A stretch of 6,482 nucleotides of DNA, from assembly GCA_030605265.1 (NCBI GenBank), contig JAUWIR010000270.1:1-6482 (forward strand), written 5' to 3'. The translations under genes and the position numbers were made by a program. The stretch's first letter is position 1. Every line of letters begins with the position of its first letter. Under the pieces are notes generated by a model. The model did not search any database and was not told the DNA's origin. It was given only the letters and a program-made list of their open reading frames with translations. Of the stretch, positions 1 to 5,463 are shown one piece after another. Source of the DNA: Pseudomonadota bacterium (GTDB taxonomy: Bacteria; SZUA-182; DTGQ01).

Positions 1-159
1 CCTTATCATACCATGAACTATGTAACTGGTAATATAAATAATAATTTGTTTTTGGATATATGGAATAATAGAAAATATAGAAAATTCAGAAAAATTGTTA
101 AAAAAATCAAAAAATTTCCTGTTTGTGCCAAAGGATGCACTGAACTTTATCGCTATTGA
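1..159 (+). CDS. Radical SAM/SPASM domain protein, C-terminal fragment
   Basis: An open frame enters from the left edge and ends at TGA 157-159, giving 52 residues. The piece contains TGNIN, then LFLDIWNNRKYRKFRK and a terminal PVCAKGC. That pattern (a GNI segment, a 'xxIWN..kyr.lRk' helix and a C-x3-C pair near the C-terminus) is typical of the SPASM domain, where the cysteines bind an auxiliary iron-sulfur cluster. The catalytic radical-SAM barrel lies outside the window, so substrate and reaction cannot be named. Such proteins occur in polysaccharide clusters and in peptide-modification systems. It is followed by an 88-base gap and then the glycosyltransferase on the same strand, so co-transcription is possible. 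The family call rests on a short motif-bearing piece. Confidence 0.7.
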   Translation, partial: PYHTMNYVTGNINNNLFLDIWNNRKYRKFRKIVKKIKKFPVCAKGCTELYRY

Positions 160-247
160 CCATTATCATTATTGATTTCATCTCATCCCTAATTTTTATA
201 AGATCTTATCCGAAAGAGTAATTAAAGGGATACATTTCTTTAATTTC

Positions 248-1459
248 ATGGTGAATCACAGAAACATAGTAATGGAGTTATTAAAGCCTTGTAAAATTAT
301 CCATATCATAACCAGATTAGACAAGGGAGGCTCAGCTGATATAGTTCTTCAATTATGCAGTGAATTTAAAAAAAAAGGTTATGATGTGAGCTTATTAGCT
401 GGGATGACTAAAGACCCAACAACAGATTTAAATGAATTCATGAAAAAAACCGGGGTCAAGATTACCCAATTGCCATATTTACAACGTAAGATTCATTTTA
501 TAAATGATCTAAAGTCATTATTTTTCTTACTATTATTTTTAAAAAAAGAGAAACCGAAAATCGTACATCTTCATTCATCTAAAGCAGGATTTATCGGAAG
601 AATAGCTGCCAGACTTGCGGGCGTCAAATGCATTATCTATACGACCCATGGTCATATTTTTTATGGATATTTTAATAGAATCAAAACATCGTTTTTCATT
701 ATTATGGAACGTTTTGCCGCTCATTTTTGTGATGTAATTACAACACTCACAGAAAAAGAGAAAAAGGATTTTTGTAATCTAAAAATTACTCATACGAAAA
801 AAATTATCCCCGCACCAAATGGATTAAATCTTGCTCTGTATTCAAATAAAAATAAAGATAAATTAAGAGGTGAATTAAAAATTGAAAAAGACATTGTCCT
901 TTTAGGCTGGATAGGTCGTTTTGAGCCCATTAAGCGGCCGGATTTATTTCTTTCCCTATGTGAGAGATTAAATAAAACGTCTAAGACATTTAAGGCTGTA
1001 ATGATAGGTGATGGAAGTCAATATCAAAAAATAAAAGATTTGAGATCATCATTAGGATTATCAGAATCAGTCTATTTAACAGGCTACAGAGATGATATAC
1101 CTCAAATTATTCCTGATATTGATATTCTTACGCTAACCTCTGGAAATGAAGGATTCGGTATGGTCGTTCTTGAAGCCATGGCTGCTAAAATACCGGTTGT
1201 AGCTATGGATGTAGGAGGACTTAGCGAAATTATCAAGAACGGAATAACAGGTTATTTAGTACCTGATAATAATTTAGAAATTTTAACACAGTGCATTCTA
1301 AAACTTATAGAAAATCGGGAAAAGAGCCGGCGCTTAGGAAAAAATGGTTATAAAAGGGCCTTTTTCTATTCATTTAATGCTATGTTCGAAAAATATAGGG
1401 ATATTTATTCTTCTGTTCTAAAATCCAAGAAAATTAATTTAATCACGGGTGATACATAA
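248..1459 (+). CDS. Glycosyltransferase family 4 (GT-B fold, retaining)
   Basis: This 403-residue protein has normal GT4 length. The N-terminal Rossmann domain begins at KIIHIITRLDKGGS (16-29), where the glycine-rich loop is GGS rather than the common GGA. HLHSSKAGFIGRIAARLAGV (107-126) and the following TTHGH (132-136) are typical of the Glyco_trans_4-like domain. The C-terminal donor-binding domain has WIGRFEPIKRPD (221-232), GDGS (254-257), LTGYRDDI (277-284) and the EX7E pair E301/E309 in EGFGMVVLE. It should transfer a sugar from a nucleotide-sugar donor to a growing lipid-linked glycan on the cytoplasmic face; the sugar is not predictable. ATG 248 is the first start after an in-frame stop at 173-175. 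The best Shine-Dalgarno-like run (AAAGGGA, 224-230) is 17 bases away, so ATG 272 (residue 9) is a possible alternative. Its stop touches the next start, so it heads an operon. Confidence 0.92.
   Translation: MVNHRNIVMELLKPCKIIHIITRLDKGGSADIVLQLCSEFKKKGYDVSLLAGMTKDPTTDLNEFMKKTGVKITQLPYLQRKIHFINDLKSLFFLLLFLKKEKPKIVHLHSSKAGFIGRIAARLAGVKCIIYTTHGHIFYGYFNRIKTSFFIIMERFAAHFCDVITTLTEKEKKDFCNLKITHTKKIIPAPNGLNLALYSNKNKDKLRGELKIEKDIVLLGWIGRFEPIKRPDLFLSLCERLNKTSKTFKAVMIGDGSQYQKIKDLRSSLGLSESVYLTGYRDDIPQIIPDIDILTLTSGNEGFGMVVLEAMAAKIPVVAMDVGGLSEIIKNGITGYLVPDNNLEILTQCILKLIENREKSRRLGKNGYKRAFFYSFNAMFEKYRDIYSSVLKSKKINLITGDT
1447..1453 (+). promoter_or_regulatory. Ribosome binding site of the PIG-L gene inside the GT4 3' end
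   Basis: GGGTGAT lies 6 bases before ATG 1460, within the last codons of the glycosyltransferase gene, whose TAA (1457-1459) directly abuts that ATG. The good spacing and zero gap support ATG 1460 as the start and suggest translational coupling of the two genes. Confidence 0.5.
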
Positions 1460-2083
1460 ATGATAAGGAAAATTGAAAGAGTATTAGCTGTGGGAGCACA
1501 TCCGGATGATATTGAAATTGGCTGCGGCGGCACACTCTCTAAATGGGCCACTAGTGGCACAAAAATCTACATGTTTGTATTAACCTTAGGTGATGTAGGA
1601 GGGGATTTGCAAATAAGGCATAGAGAGCAACAAGAGGCTGCCTTAATATTAGGAGTAACCCAATTTTACTGGGGCGATTATAAAGATACAAAAATCCCTA
1701 TGAATAAACAAATCATTAACGACATTGAAAAAATTATCCATGAGACAAATCCTGAAATAATTTTTATCCATCATAGGGATGATACTCATCAAGATCATAA
1801 AAACCTGGCCAATGCAACAATAACTGCCGCAAGAAACACAAAAAACATGCTATTCTATGAAGCGCCGACAACTTTTCATTTTTCTCCCACGGTTTTTGTT
1901 AATATAGAAGAGACCATAGATATTAAACGAAATGCCCTCATTGCCCATAAATCTCAGATAAATAAAACGAATATTGAAGGCAGAAATATTATGCAAATTT
2001 CCTTAGCTAATGCTATTTTCAGAGGTGTAGAAGGCAGAGTAAAATATGCGGAAGGATTTATCCCCTTACGTCTATTTATTTAA
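1460..2083 (+). CDS. PIG-L/LmbE family N-deacetylase
   Basis: The 207-residue protein carries the zinc-binding hallmarks of the PIG-L family. These are AHPDDIEIGCGG (13-24), where H14 and D17 are the expected metal ligands and D16 the general base, an RxxE-like helix RHREQQEAALILG (53-65), and HQDH (110-113), which supplies the third ligand. ALIAHKSQ and a final hydrophobic strand match the family's C-terminal part. Members hydrolyse the N-acetyl group of GlcNAc-containing substrates such as GlcNAc-PI, GlcNAc-inositol and GlcNAc-malate. Placed between a GT4 enzyme and a WecA-type transferase, the likely target here is an N-acetylated sugar in a lipid-linked or nucleotide form; that is inference. 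No signal peptide is visible, so it probably acts in the cytoplasm. An RBS sits in the preceding gene. It is slightly shorter than many family members but keeps all core motifs. Confidence 0.9.
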   Translation: MIRKIERVLAVGAHPDDIEIGCGGTLSKWATSGTKIYMFVLTLGDVGGDLQIRHREQQEAALILGVTQFYWGDYKDTKIPMNKQIINDIEKIIHETNPEIIFIHHRDDTHQDHKNLANATITAARNTKNMLFYEAPTTFHFSPTVFVNIEETIDIKRNALIAHKSQINKTNIEGRNIMQISLANAIFRGVEGRVKYAEGFIPLRLFI

Positions 2084-2091
2084 ATAAAAAA

Positions 2092-3318
2092 ATGAAAAAA
2101 TATATACTTTCACTCATAGTAATAATTTTATTGATAATTAACAGGAATAACTATACCAATGAAGGTCTTTTTATTTTTCATTTTTCTGTGGCTTTCTTAA
2201 TTTCCTTCTCAGTAATCCCCTTTATAGTAAATTTGGCATATAAATTCAAGATATTAGATATACCGTCAAAACGAAAAATACACTCCGCCCCTACTCCTAA
2301 ACTTGGCGGTATTGCTGTATTCTTCGGATTTATTATTTCCTTTTTCCTCTCACCAATATCAAGCCCTGAAATAGTTAATATTGCTATTGCTTCTTCAGTT
2401 ATTTTAGCTATTGGCGTATTGGATGACATTTATCCTTTGTCAGCGGCAATGCGGCTAATGGTGCAGATAATTTGTGTTAGTTTTCTTATTTTCAGCGGGA
2501 CCTATCTGACTATTTTTCCCATTAATTCTTTTATTGGTAATTTTTTTAATGCCGTCTTTACCTTCCTTTGGATAATTGGGATAACCAATGCTTTTAATTT
2601 TTTAGATGGAATGAACGGCGAAGCTTCCGGTCTTGGTATTATTATTGGAGGGACTCTTTCCCTTTATGCTTATATGAATAATAATTGTTTATTAGGACTA
2701 GTAATTATTTCGACAGTAGGGGCCACCTTTGGTTTTTTCCCTTATAATTTTCAATCAAAGGCAGACATTTTTCTCGGAGACGGCGGCAGTAATTTTTTAG
2801 GTTTTTTTCTTTCTACCATGGCTATATCCATTGAATGGGGGAATCAACCATATTTAGTTAATATATTATTACCGATAATGGTCTTTTTTATTTGTATTTA
2901 CGATACTACCATGACCACCCTTACGAGAATTTATCATGGGGAAGTAAAAAACCTCACTGAGTGGATAAAATATACAGCTAAAGATCATATTCATCATAGA
3001 TTTAGCATACTATTCAATAGTAATAAATTACTGGCGGTTATGGCTATTTATTTTTTAGCCGCCCATAGTGCAATGTTTGTTATTCTCTATTCCTATTATC
3101 GCTCTTCGTCATATTTTGCTGTAAAATTAGTCAGATTAGCTGTAATCCAAACTCTAGTAGTTTATTCCTTTATTACCTGGGTATTTTTTAAAATAAAAAA
3201 GGACCCTCAAAAAAATTTATTAGAAAAAAATATCTATAATAAAAAAATATGTAAGCAAAAATGGAAGAAAAAAGAAAAGAAAGTAGAAGAAAATATTTAC
3301 CAGGAAAAGCAAGATTAA
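2092..3318 (+). CDS. WecA/TagO/MraY-family undecaprenyl-phosphate sugar-1-phosphate transferase
   Basis: A 408-residue polytopic membrane protein with about ten hydrophobic segments. Family signatures appear in order: DIPSKRKIHSAPTPKLGGIA (56-75), LDD (110-112) for the Mg2+/catalytic Asp pair, NAFNFLDGMNG (166-176), LGDGGSNFLGF (228-238) and DHIHHRF (298-304). The HIHHR loop favours the WecA/TagO branch over MraY. It should transfer a HexNAc-1-phosphate (often GlcNAc-1-P) from a UDP-sugar to undecaprenyl phosphate, starting glycan assembly at the inner membrane. The NFLDGMNG motif deviates slightly from the usual N(L/F)xDGxDG. After the last membrane segment a very Lys/Glu-rich tail (about 367-408) extends into the cytoplasm. 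It begins 8 bases after the PIG-L stop with only an A-rich leader and no clear Shine-Dalgarno, so coupling to upstream translation is likely. It converges with the aminotransferase gene. Confidence 0.93.
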   Translation: MKKYILSLIVIILLIINRNNYTNEGLFIFHFSVAFLISFSVIPFIVNLAYKFKILDIPSKRKIHSAPTPKLGGIAVFFGFIISFFLSPISSPEIVNIAIASSVILAIGVLDDIYPLSAAMRLMVQIICVSFLIFSGTYLTIFPINSFIGNFFNAVFTFLWIIGITNAFNFLDGMNGEASGLGIIIGGTLSLYAYMNNNCLLGLVIISTVGATFGFFPYNFQSKADIFLGDGGSNFLGFFLSTMAISIEWGNQPYLVNILLPIMVFFICIYDTTMTTLTRIYHGEVKNLTEWIKYTAKDHIHHRFSILFNSNKLLAVMAIYFLAAHSAMFVILYSYYRSSSYFAVKLVRLAVIQTLVVYSFITWVFFKIKKDPQKNLLEKNIYNKKICKQKWKKKEKKVEENIYQEKQD

Positions 3319-3326
3319 GAGGAAAA

Positions 3327-4376
3327 TCACTTATTAAAAAATTGAATGGTCCTTCCAATAATTTTTTCCCTATCTGAAGTTTTCAAAGACGGGTAAATAG
3401 GAAAAGAAAGCAACTGTTTGAAAACCTTTTCGGTAACAGGATAATCTTCATTAGAAAAATATAAATATCTGTGCAAAGGCTTAAATATAGGTCTTGAAAC
3501 AAATATATTTTTTTCATGAAAAAATCTAATTAATTCTGCGACTCTTTCATACAGCACAATATATCTATACCATATAGGCTCAATATGAGAAAAAACCTGA
3601 GGGAAGTTGAAAGGTAATTTATTAAAGGCAATATTATACTTTTCAGCGACATCCTTTCTCTTACATATAAATTCAGGTAATTTTCTTAATTGTTCCAGAC
3701 CAATTGCCGCCTGCAAGTCAGACATTTTATAATTAAATCTTATTTCATAGTCATGTTTATTATCATATTCTCGTAAGTCATCAATTCTATTGACTAAATC
3801 CTTAGATTTACTTACTACCATTCCACCTTCACCAGTAGTAAAAACCTTGGTTGCGTAAAAAGAATAGATACCAATATCCCCTAATGTGCCTAAATTCGCT
3901 CCTTCATATTTAGCTCCAATTGATTGAGCACAATCCTCTATAATCGGTACCTCCAATTCCAAAAAACGATGAAATTCATAACTCGGCCTCCCAAAAATAT
4001 GTGGAACAATTATCGCTTTAGTCCGCTTAGTAATCCTTTTTTTCACATCACTAAAACTAATATTATAATCATACGCATTTATGTCTGCTATGACGGGTTT
4101 TGCTCCTAAATAATTAATGGCATTTAATAAGGCGGTACAGACAAAGCTGGGAATAATTACTTCATCGCCCTTACCGATTCCTAAAGCATAAAGAGCAAGG
4201 TGTAATGCGGAAGTACCGGAATTAACGGCTACAGCGCTATTAAGCCCCAAAAATCGAGCAAATAATTGTTCAAACTCCTTAACCTGTTCCCCTTGATTTA
4301 TATGGCCCGAGGACAACACTTTTATAATGGCCTTTGATTCTTCAATACCTAGAGTTGGCTTTGAATGAGGGATCAT
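3327..4376 (-). CDS. DegT/DnrJ/EryC1/StrS family PLP-dependent aminotransferase
   Basis: The 349-residue product starts with IPHSKPTLGIEESKAI, the usual beginning of this sugar aminotransferase family. VNSGTSALHLAL (51-62) binds the PLP phosphate, and EDCAQSIGA (147-155) supplies the Asp that contacts the PLP ring nitrogen. SFYATKVFTTGEGG (172-185) contains the Schiff-base lysine K177, so it is a catalytically competent type rather than a dehydratase-like variant. FNYKMSDLQAAIGLEQL (214-230) is the conserved dimer/active-site helix. Members aminate keto-sugars such as UDP-4-keto or GDP-4-keto-6-deoxy sugars, usually with Glu or Gln as donor. The exact substrate cannot be read from sequence. 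At 349 residues it is on the short side but looks complete. There is no convincing Shine-Dalgarno; the stretch just upstream is an 8-bp tandem repeat. It lies downstream of wbqC on the same strand, separated by a transposase island. Confidence 0.93.
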   Translation of the reverse strand: MIPHSKPTLGIEESKAIIKVLSSGHINQGEQVKEFEQLFARFLGLNSAVAVNSGTSALHLALYALGIGKGDEVIIPSFVCTALLNAINYLGAKPVIADINAYDYNISFSDVKKRITKRTKAIIVPHIFGRPSYEFHRFLELEVPIIEDCAQSIGAKYEGANLGTLGDIGIYSFYATKVFTTGEGGMVVSKSKDLVNRIDDLREYDNKHDYEIRFNYKMSDLQAAIGLEQLRKLPEFICKRKDVAEKYNIAFNKLPFNFPQVFSHIEPIWYRYIVLYERVAELIRFFHEKNIFVSRPIFKPLHRYLYFSNEDYPVTEKVFKQLLSFPIYPSLKTSDREKIIGRTIQFFNK

Positions 4377-4392
4377 AGTAAATAGTAACTAC

Positions 4393-4487
4393 AGCTGTTA
4401 AGCTGTTAAGCTGTTAAGCTGATAGCTGTTAAGCTGTTAAGTCGTTAAGCTGTTAATTCAGCTGGTAAGCTATTAATACAGCTGTCA
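4393..4487. repeat. 8-bp tandem repeat (AGCTGTTA) 5' of the aminotransferase gene
   Basis: AGCTGTTA is repeated head to tail at 4393, 4401 and 4409, then a 7-base variant AGCTGAT (4417-4423), then units at 4424, 4432, 4440 (AGTCGTTA) and 4448. After short spacers come AGCTGGTA (4460), AGCTATTA (4468) and AGCTGTCA (4480). That makes roughly eleven units, increasingly degenerate away from the gene. The array ends 16 bases before the aminotransferase ATG, so it forms the leader or promoter region of that minus-strand gene. The unit is not a multiple of three and no frame through it looks coding. Confidence 0.9.
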
Positions 4488-4505
4488 AGATAAAAACTCA
4501 TCAGC

Positions 4506-4529
4506 TTAATAATTAATAGTTATTATTAA
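4506..4529. repeat. AT-only inverted repeat at the island edge
   Basis: TTAATAAT (4506-4513) and ATTATTAA (4522-4529) form an 8-bp inverted repeat around an 8-base spacer. It lies between the tandem repeat and the transposase island. It contains no G or C in the stem, so as RNA it would be weak. It may be chance in AT-rich DNA. Confidence 0.4.
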
Positions 4530-4553
4530 ATAAAAATGCACATAAAATGAATC

Positions 4554-4705
4554 GAAAGTTGCCCTGTCTGTGTTTGCCCCATTGGCTGTGTTTGCCCCAC
4601 ATTTTGGGCACACCCCCAACCGTAGGGGCAATCCCTTGTGGTTGCCCTGTGTACGGATTCAACGATTCCATGAAAATAATTGGGCATGACGATGAATTCA
4701 ATCAG
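4554..4705 (-). pseudogene. Truncated RAYT copy, 3' side of the intact gene
   Basis: Read on the minus strand from about 4705, it encodes IEFIVMPNYFHGIVES, matching the HUH region of the intact transposase, and then runs through one REP-like unit (4622-4654). After GWGC it continues as short G/C-rich repeats (GGGGCAAACACAG-like units, about 4559-4600) with no match to the rest of the transposase. The N-terminal part and the tyrosine helix are missing. The first His of the HxH motif is changed to Tyr (MPNYFH), so even this core is catalytically dead. Its 5' boundary (CTGATTGAATTCA) is nearly the same as that of the other truncated copy at 5457. Confidence 0.7.
4622..4654. repeat. REP-like palindrome, single unit in the truncated RAYT copy
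   Basis: GTAGGGGCAATCCC followed by TTGTGGTTGCCC can fold as GGGCAA/TTGCCC plus CC/GG with one bulged T and a CTTGT loop (4626-4647). The 33-base segment is absent from the copy at 5406/5407, where the flanking bases join directly. It keeps the local reading frame. Confidence 0.75.
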
Positions 4706-4738
4706 GGTACCCACAAGGGGCACCCCTACGGAGGGTAC
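4705..4738. repeat. REP-like hairpin directly after the RAYT stop codon
   Basis: GTACCC (4707-4712) and GGGTAC (4733-4738) are inverted repeats enclosing a second inverted pair, GGGG-CA-CCCC (4717-4726). ACAAGGGG and CCCCTAC inside it echo, in inverted orientation, the REP units at 4622, 4950 and 5008. It begins immediately beyond the transposase stop (4739-4741), the usual place for a REP next to its RAYT gene. It could also act as a transcript-end hairpin, although no T tract follows. Confidence 0.6.
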
Positions 4739-5302
4739 TTATTCATAATATTTATCATCCTGCCATTTCAGGGAATTGGTTTGTATGTATTCCGATATTT
4801 GATAATAGGATTTTTCATCACGGATGATGTGTTCGTAATAATTGCGTTGCCATAATTTTTTGTTAAACCGTGGCCAATTATTTTGTTTAACATTCCGGAT
4901 GTAATCATTAGTGGTCAATGATTTAAATGCCCCCACCATACCCCCAACAGTAGGGGCAATCCCTTGTGGTTGCCCTGTTTGTGGTTGCCCCATATTTTGG
5001 GTACCCTGTAGGGGCAATCCCTTGTGGTTGCCCCCTACGGATTCAACGATTCCATGAAAATGATTGGGCATGACGATGGATTCATGTAATTTGATGTTAT
5101 CAAAACGACAAATCAATCCCTGCCATTGGTGTTCAACCATTTTTCCCGCATCATTCAAAACCATTTCTCCATTTTTAATTTCCCCGAACAAACATAATTG
5201 GTTTTGCGTGCAAATGGTTATGAAATTTAATCCCTCCTGTGAATAATGATATCCTTTTAATCGAATGGAACTACGGTGATGAATATTGGGGTTGCATTTC
5301 AT
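4739..5302 (-). CDS. REP-associated tyrosine transposase (Y1/HUH family)
   Basis: The 187-residue protein begins MKCNPNIHHRSSIRLKGYHY, a start typical of full-length RAYTs. It continues through FITICTQN (27-34), LFGEIKNGEMVLNDAG (38-53) and the HUH motif HFH in VMPNHFHGIVES (77-88). GAFKSLTTNDYIRNVKQNNW (124-143) and LWQRNYYEHIIRDE (150-163) follow; Y155 is the likely nucleophile. RAYTs cut and join single-stranded REP/BIME hairpins and are usually single-copy, domesticated relatives of IS200/IS605 TnpA. Residues 89-118 are not part of the family core. They are encoded by two REP-like units (4950-4975, 5008-5038) inserted in frame between the HUH strand and the next helix. GGGTGA (5306-5311) lies 3 bases before the ATG, a short-spaced but plausible RBS. 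All catalytic residues remain, so it may be active if the insert is tolerated. Confidence 0.88.
   Translation of the reverse strand: MKCNPNIHHRSSIRLKGYHYSQEGLNFITICTQNQLCLFGEIKNGEMVLNDAGKMVEHQWQGLICRFDNIKLHESIVMPNHFHGIVESVGGNHKGLPLQGTQNMGQPQTGQPQGIAPTVGGMVGAFKSLTTNDYIRNVKQNNWPRFNKKLWQRNYYEHIIRDEKSYYQISEYIQTNSLKWQDDKYYE
4950..4975. repeat. REP-like palindrome inside the RAYT gene, unit 1
   Basis: The same unit as at 4622 (GTAGGGGCAATCCC then TTGTGGTTGCCC, 26 bases identical by eye). On the coding strand it yields the peptide GQPQGIAPT of the transposase insert. The stem is GGGCAA/TTGCCC plus CC/GG around CTTGT. Confidence 0.75.
5008..5038. repeat. REP-like palindrome inside the RAYT gene, unit 2
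   Basis: This is the most complete palindrome of the set. GTAGGGGCAA at the left end pairs with TTGCCCCCTAC at the right end (one bulged C), with an inner CC/GG pair and a CTTGT loop, giving about 12 base pairs. On the minus strand it encodes VGGNHKGLPLQ of the transposase. It ends exactly where the sequence rejoins the uninterrupted copy. Confidence 0.78.
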
Positions 5303-5330
5303 TTTTCACCCGCACTTCACTGCTCATCAA

Positions 5331-5457
5331 CCAATTATTTTGTTTAACATTCCGGATGTAATCGTTGGGGGTCAATGATTTAAATGCCCCCACCACACCC
5401 CCAACCGGATTCAACGATTCCATGAAAATGATTGGGCATGACGGTGAATTCAATCAG
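5331..5457 (-). pseudogene. Truncated and frameshifted RAYT copy, 5' side of the intact gene
   Basis: On the minus strand it encodes IEFTVMPNHFHGIVES (HUH motif intact). It then shifts frame at the GGTTGGGGG run and resumes as VGGVVGAFKSLTPNDYIRNVKQNNW in the next frame. There is no N-terminal part and no tyrosine helix; it stops at the Trp codon and joins about 28 bases that lead into the intact gene's start. Unlike the other two copies it has no REP unit between GIVES and the G-rich stretch. It begins 7 bases past the wbqC stop codon. Confidence 0.75.
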
Positions 5458-5463
5458 CTGTAT

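Larger units (their letters stand above)
4554..5457 (-). mobile_element. REP-associated tyrosine transposase (RAYT) island
   Basis: This block between wbqC and the aminotransferase gene is built from one intact RAYT gene, truncated RAYT copies on both sides in the same orientation, and several REP-like palindromes. Near-identical segments show the duplication. A 40-base piece encoding MPN(H/Y)FHGIVES occurs at 4655-4694, 5039-5078 and 5407-5446, with one mismatch each against the middle copy. A 75-base piece occurs at 4874-4948 and 5331-5405 with 4 mismatches. Base composition is visibly richer in G/C runs than in the neighbouring genes. The island probably split an operon containing wbqC and the aminotransferase. 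Edges are approximate; no clear target-site duplication was found, as expected for HUH single-strand transposition. Confidence 0.75.

Noticed and set aside
172..202. Possible sigma70 promoter (TTGATT with TATAAG or TTTATA)
   Set aside because: Spacing is 19 for the better -10, or 17 for a poor one; such matches are expected by chance in DNA this AT-rich.
248..2083. GT4 plus PIG-L as a bacillithiol BshA/BshB pair
   Set aside because: The gene pairing is similar, but the neighbours are all polysaccharide genes and the GT4 resembles LPS-type 'RLDKGGSA' transferases by eye; no sign of BshC. Not fully excluded.
2178..2429. Minus-strand open frame inside the WecA homologue
   Set aside because: The overlapping plus-strand frame has clear family motifs at these positions; this is a shadow.
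3340..3366. Terminator near GGTCCTTCC followed by a T run
   Set aside because: The potential stem has only a few pairs with mismatches, and the region is coding for the aminotransferase C-terminus.
3924..4109. Plus-strand open frame inside the aminotransferase gene
   Set aside because: Antisense to the PLP-binding core (EDCAQS region); no recognisable product.
4393..4487. CRISPR-like array
   Set aside because: Units are 8 bases and directly abutting, with no unique spacers; it is a simple tandem repeat.
4483..4488. TTGACA on the minus strand as a -35 box for the aminotransferase
   Set aside because: A perfect hexamer, but no -10-like hexamer at 16-18 bases; the nearby TATTAAT is only a few bases away.
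4513..4701. Minus-strand frame starting MNSSSCPIIFMESLNP
   Set aside because: This is the out-of-frame reading of the same DNA that encodes the MPNYFHGIVES remnant.
4547..4855. Plus-strand open frame of 102 codons over the RAYT island
   Set aside because: It is antisense to the RAYT fragment, the hairpin and the end of the intact RAYT; the product resembles nothing and is rich in Cys/Pro from the REP units.
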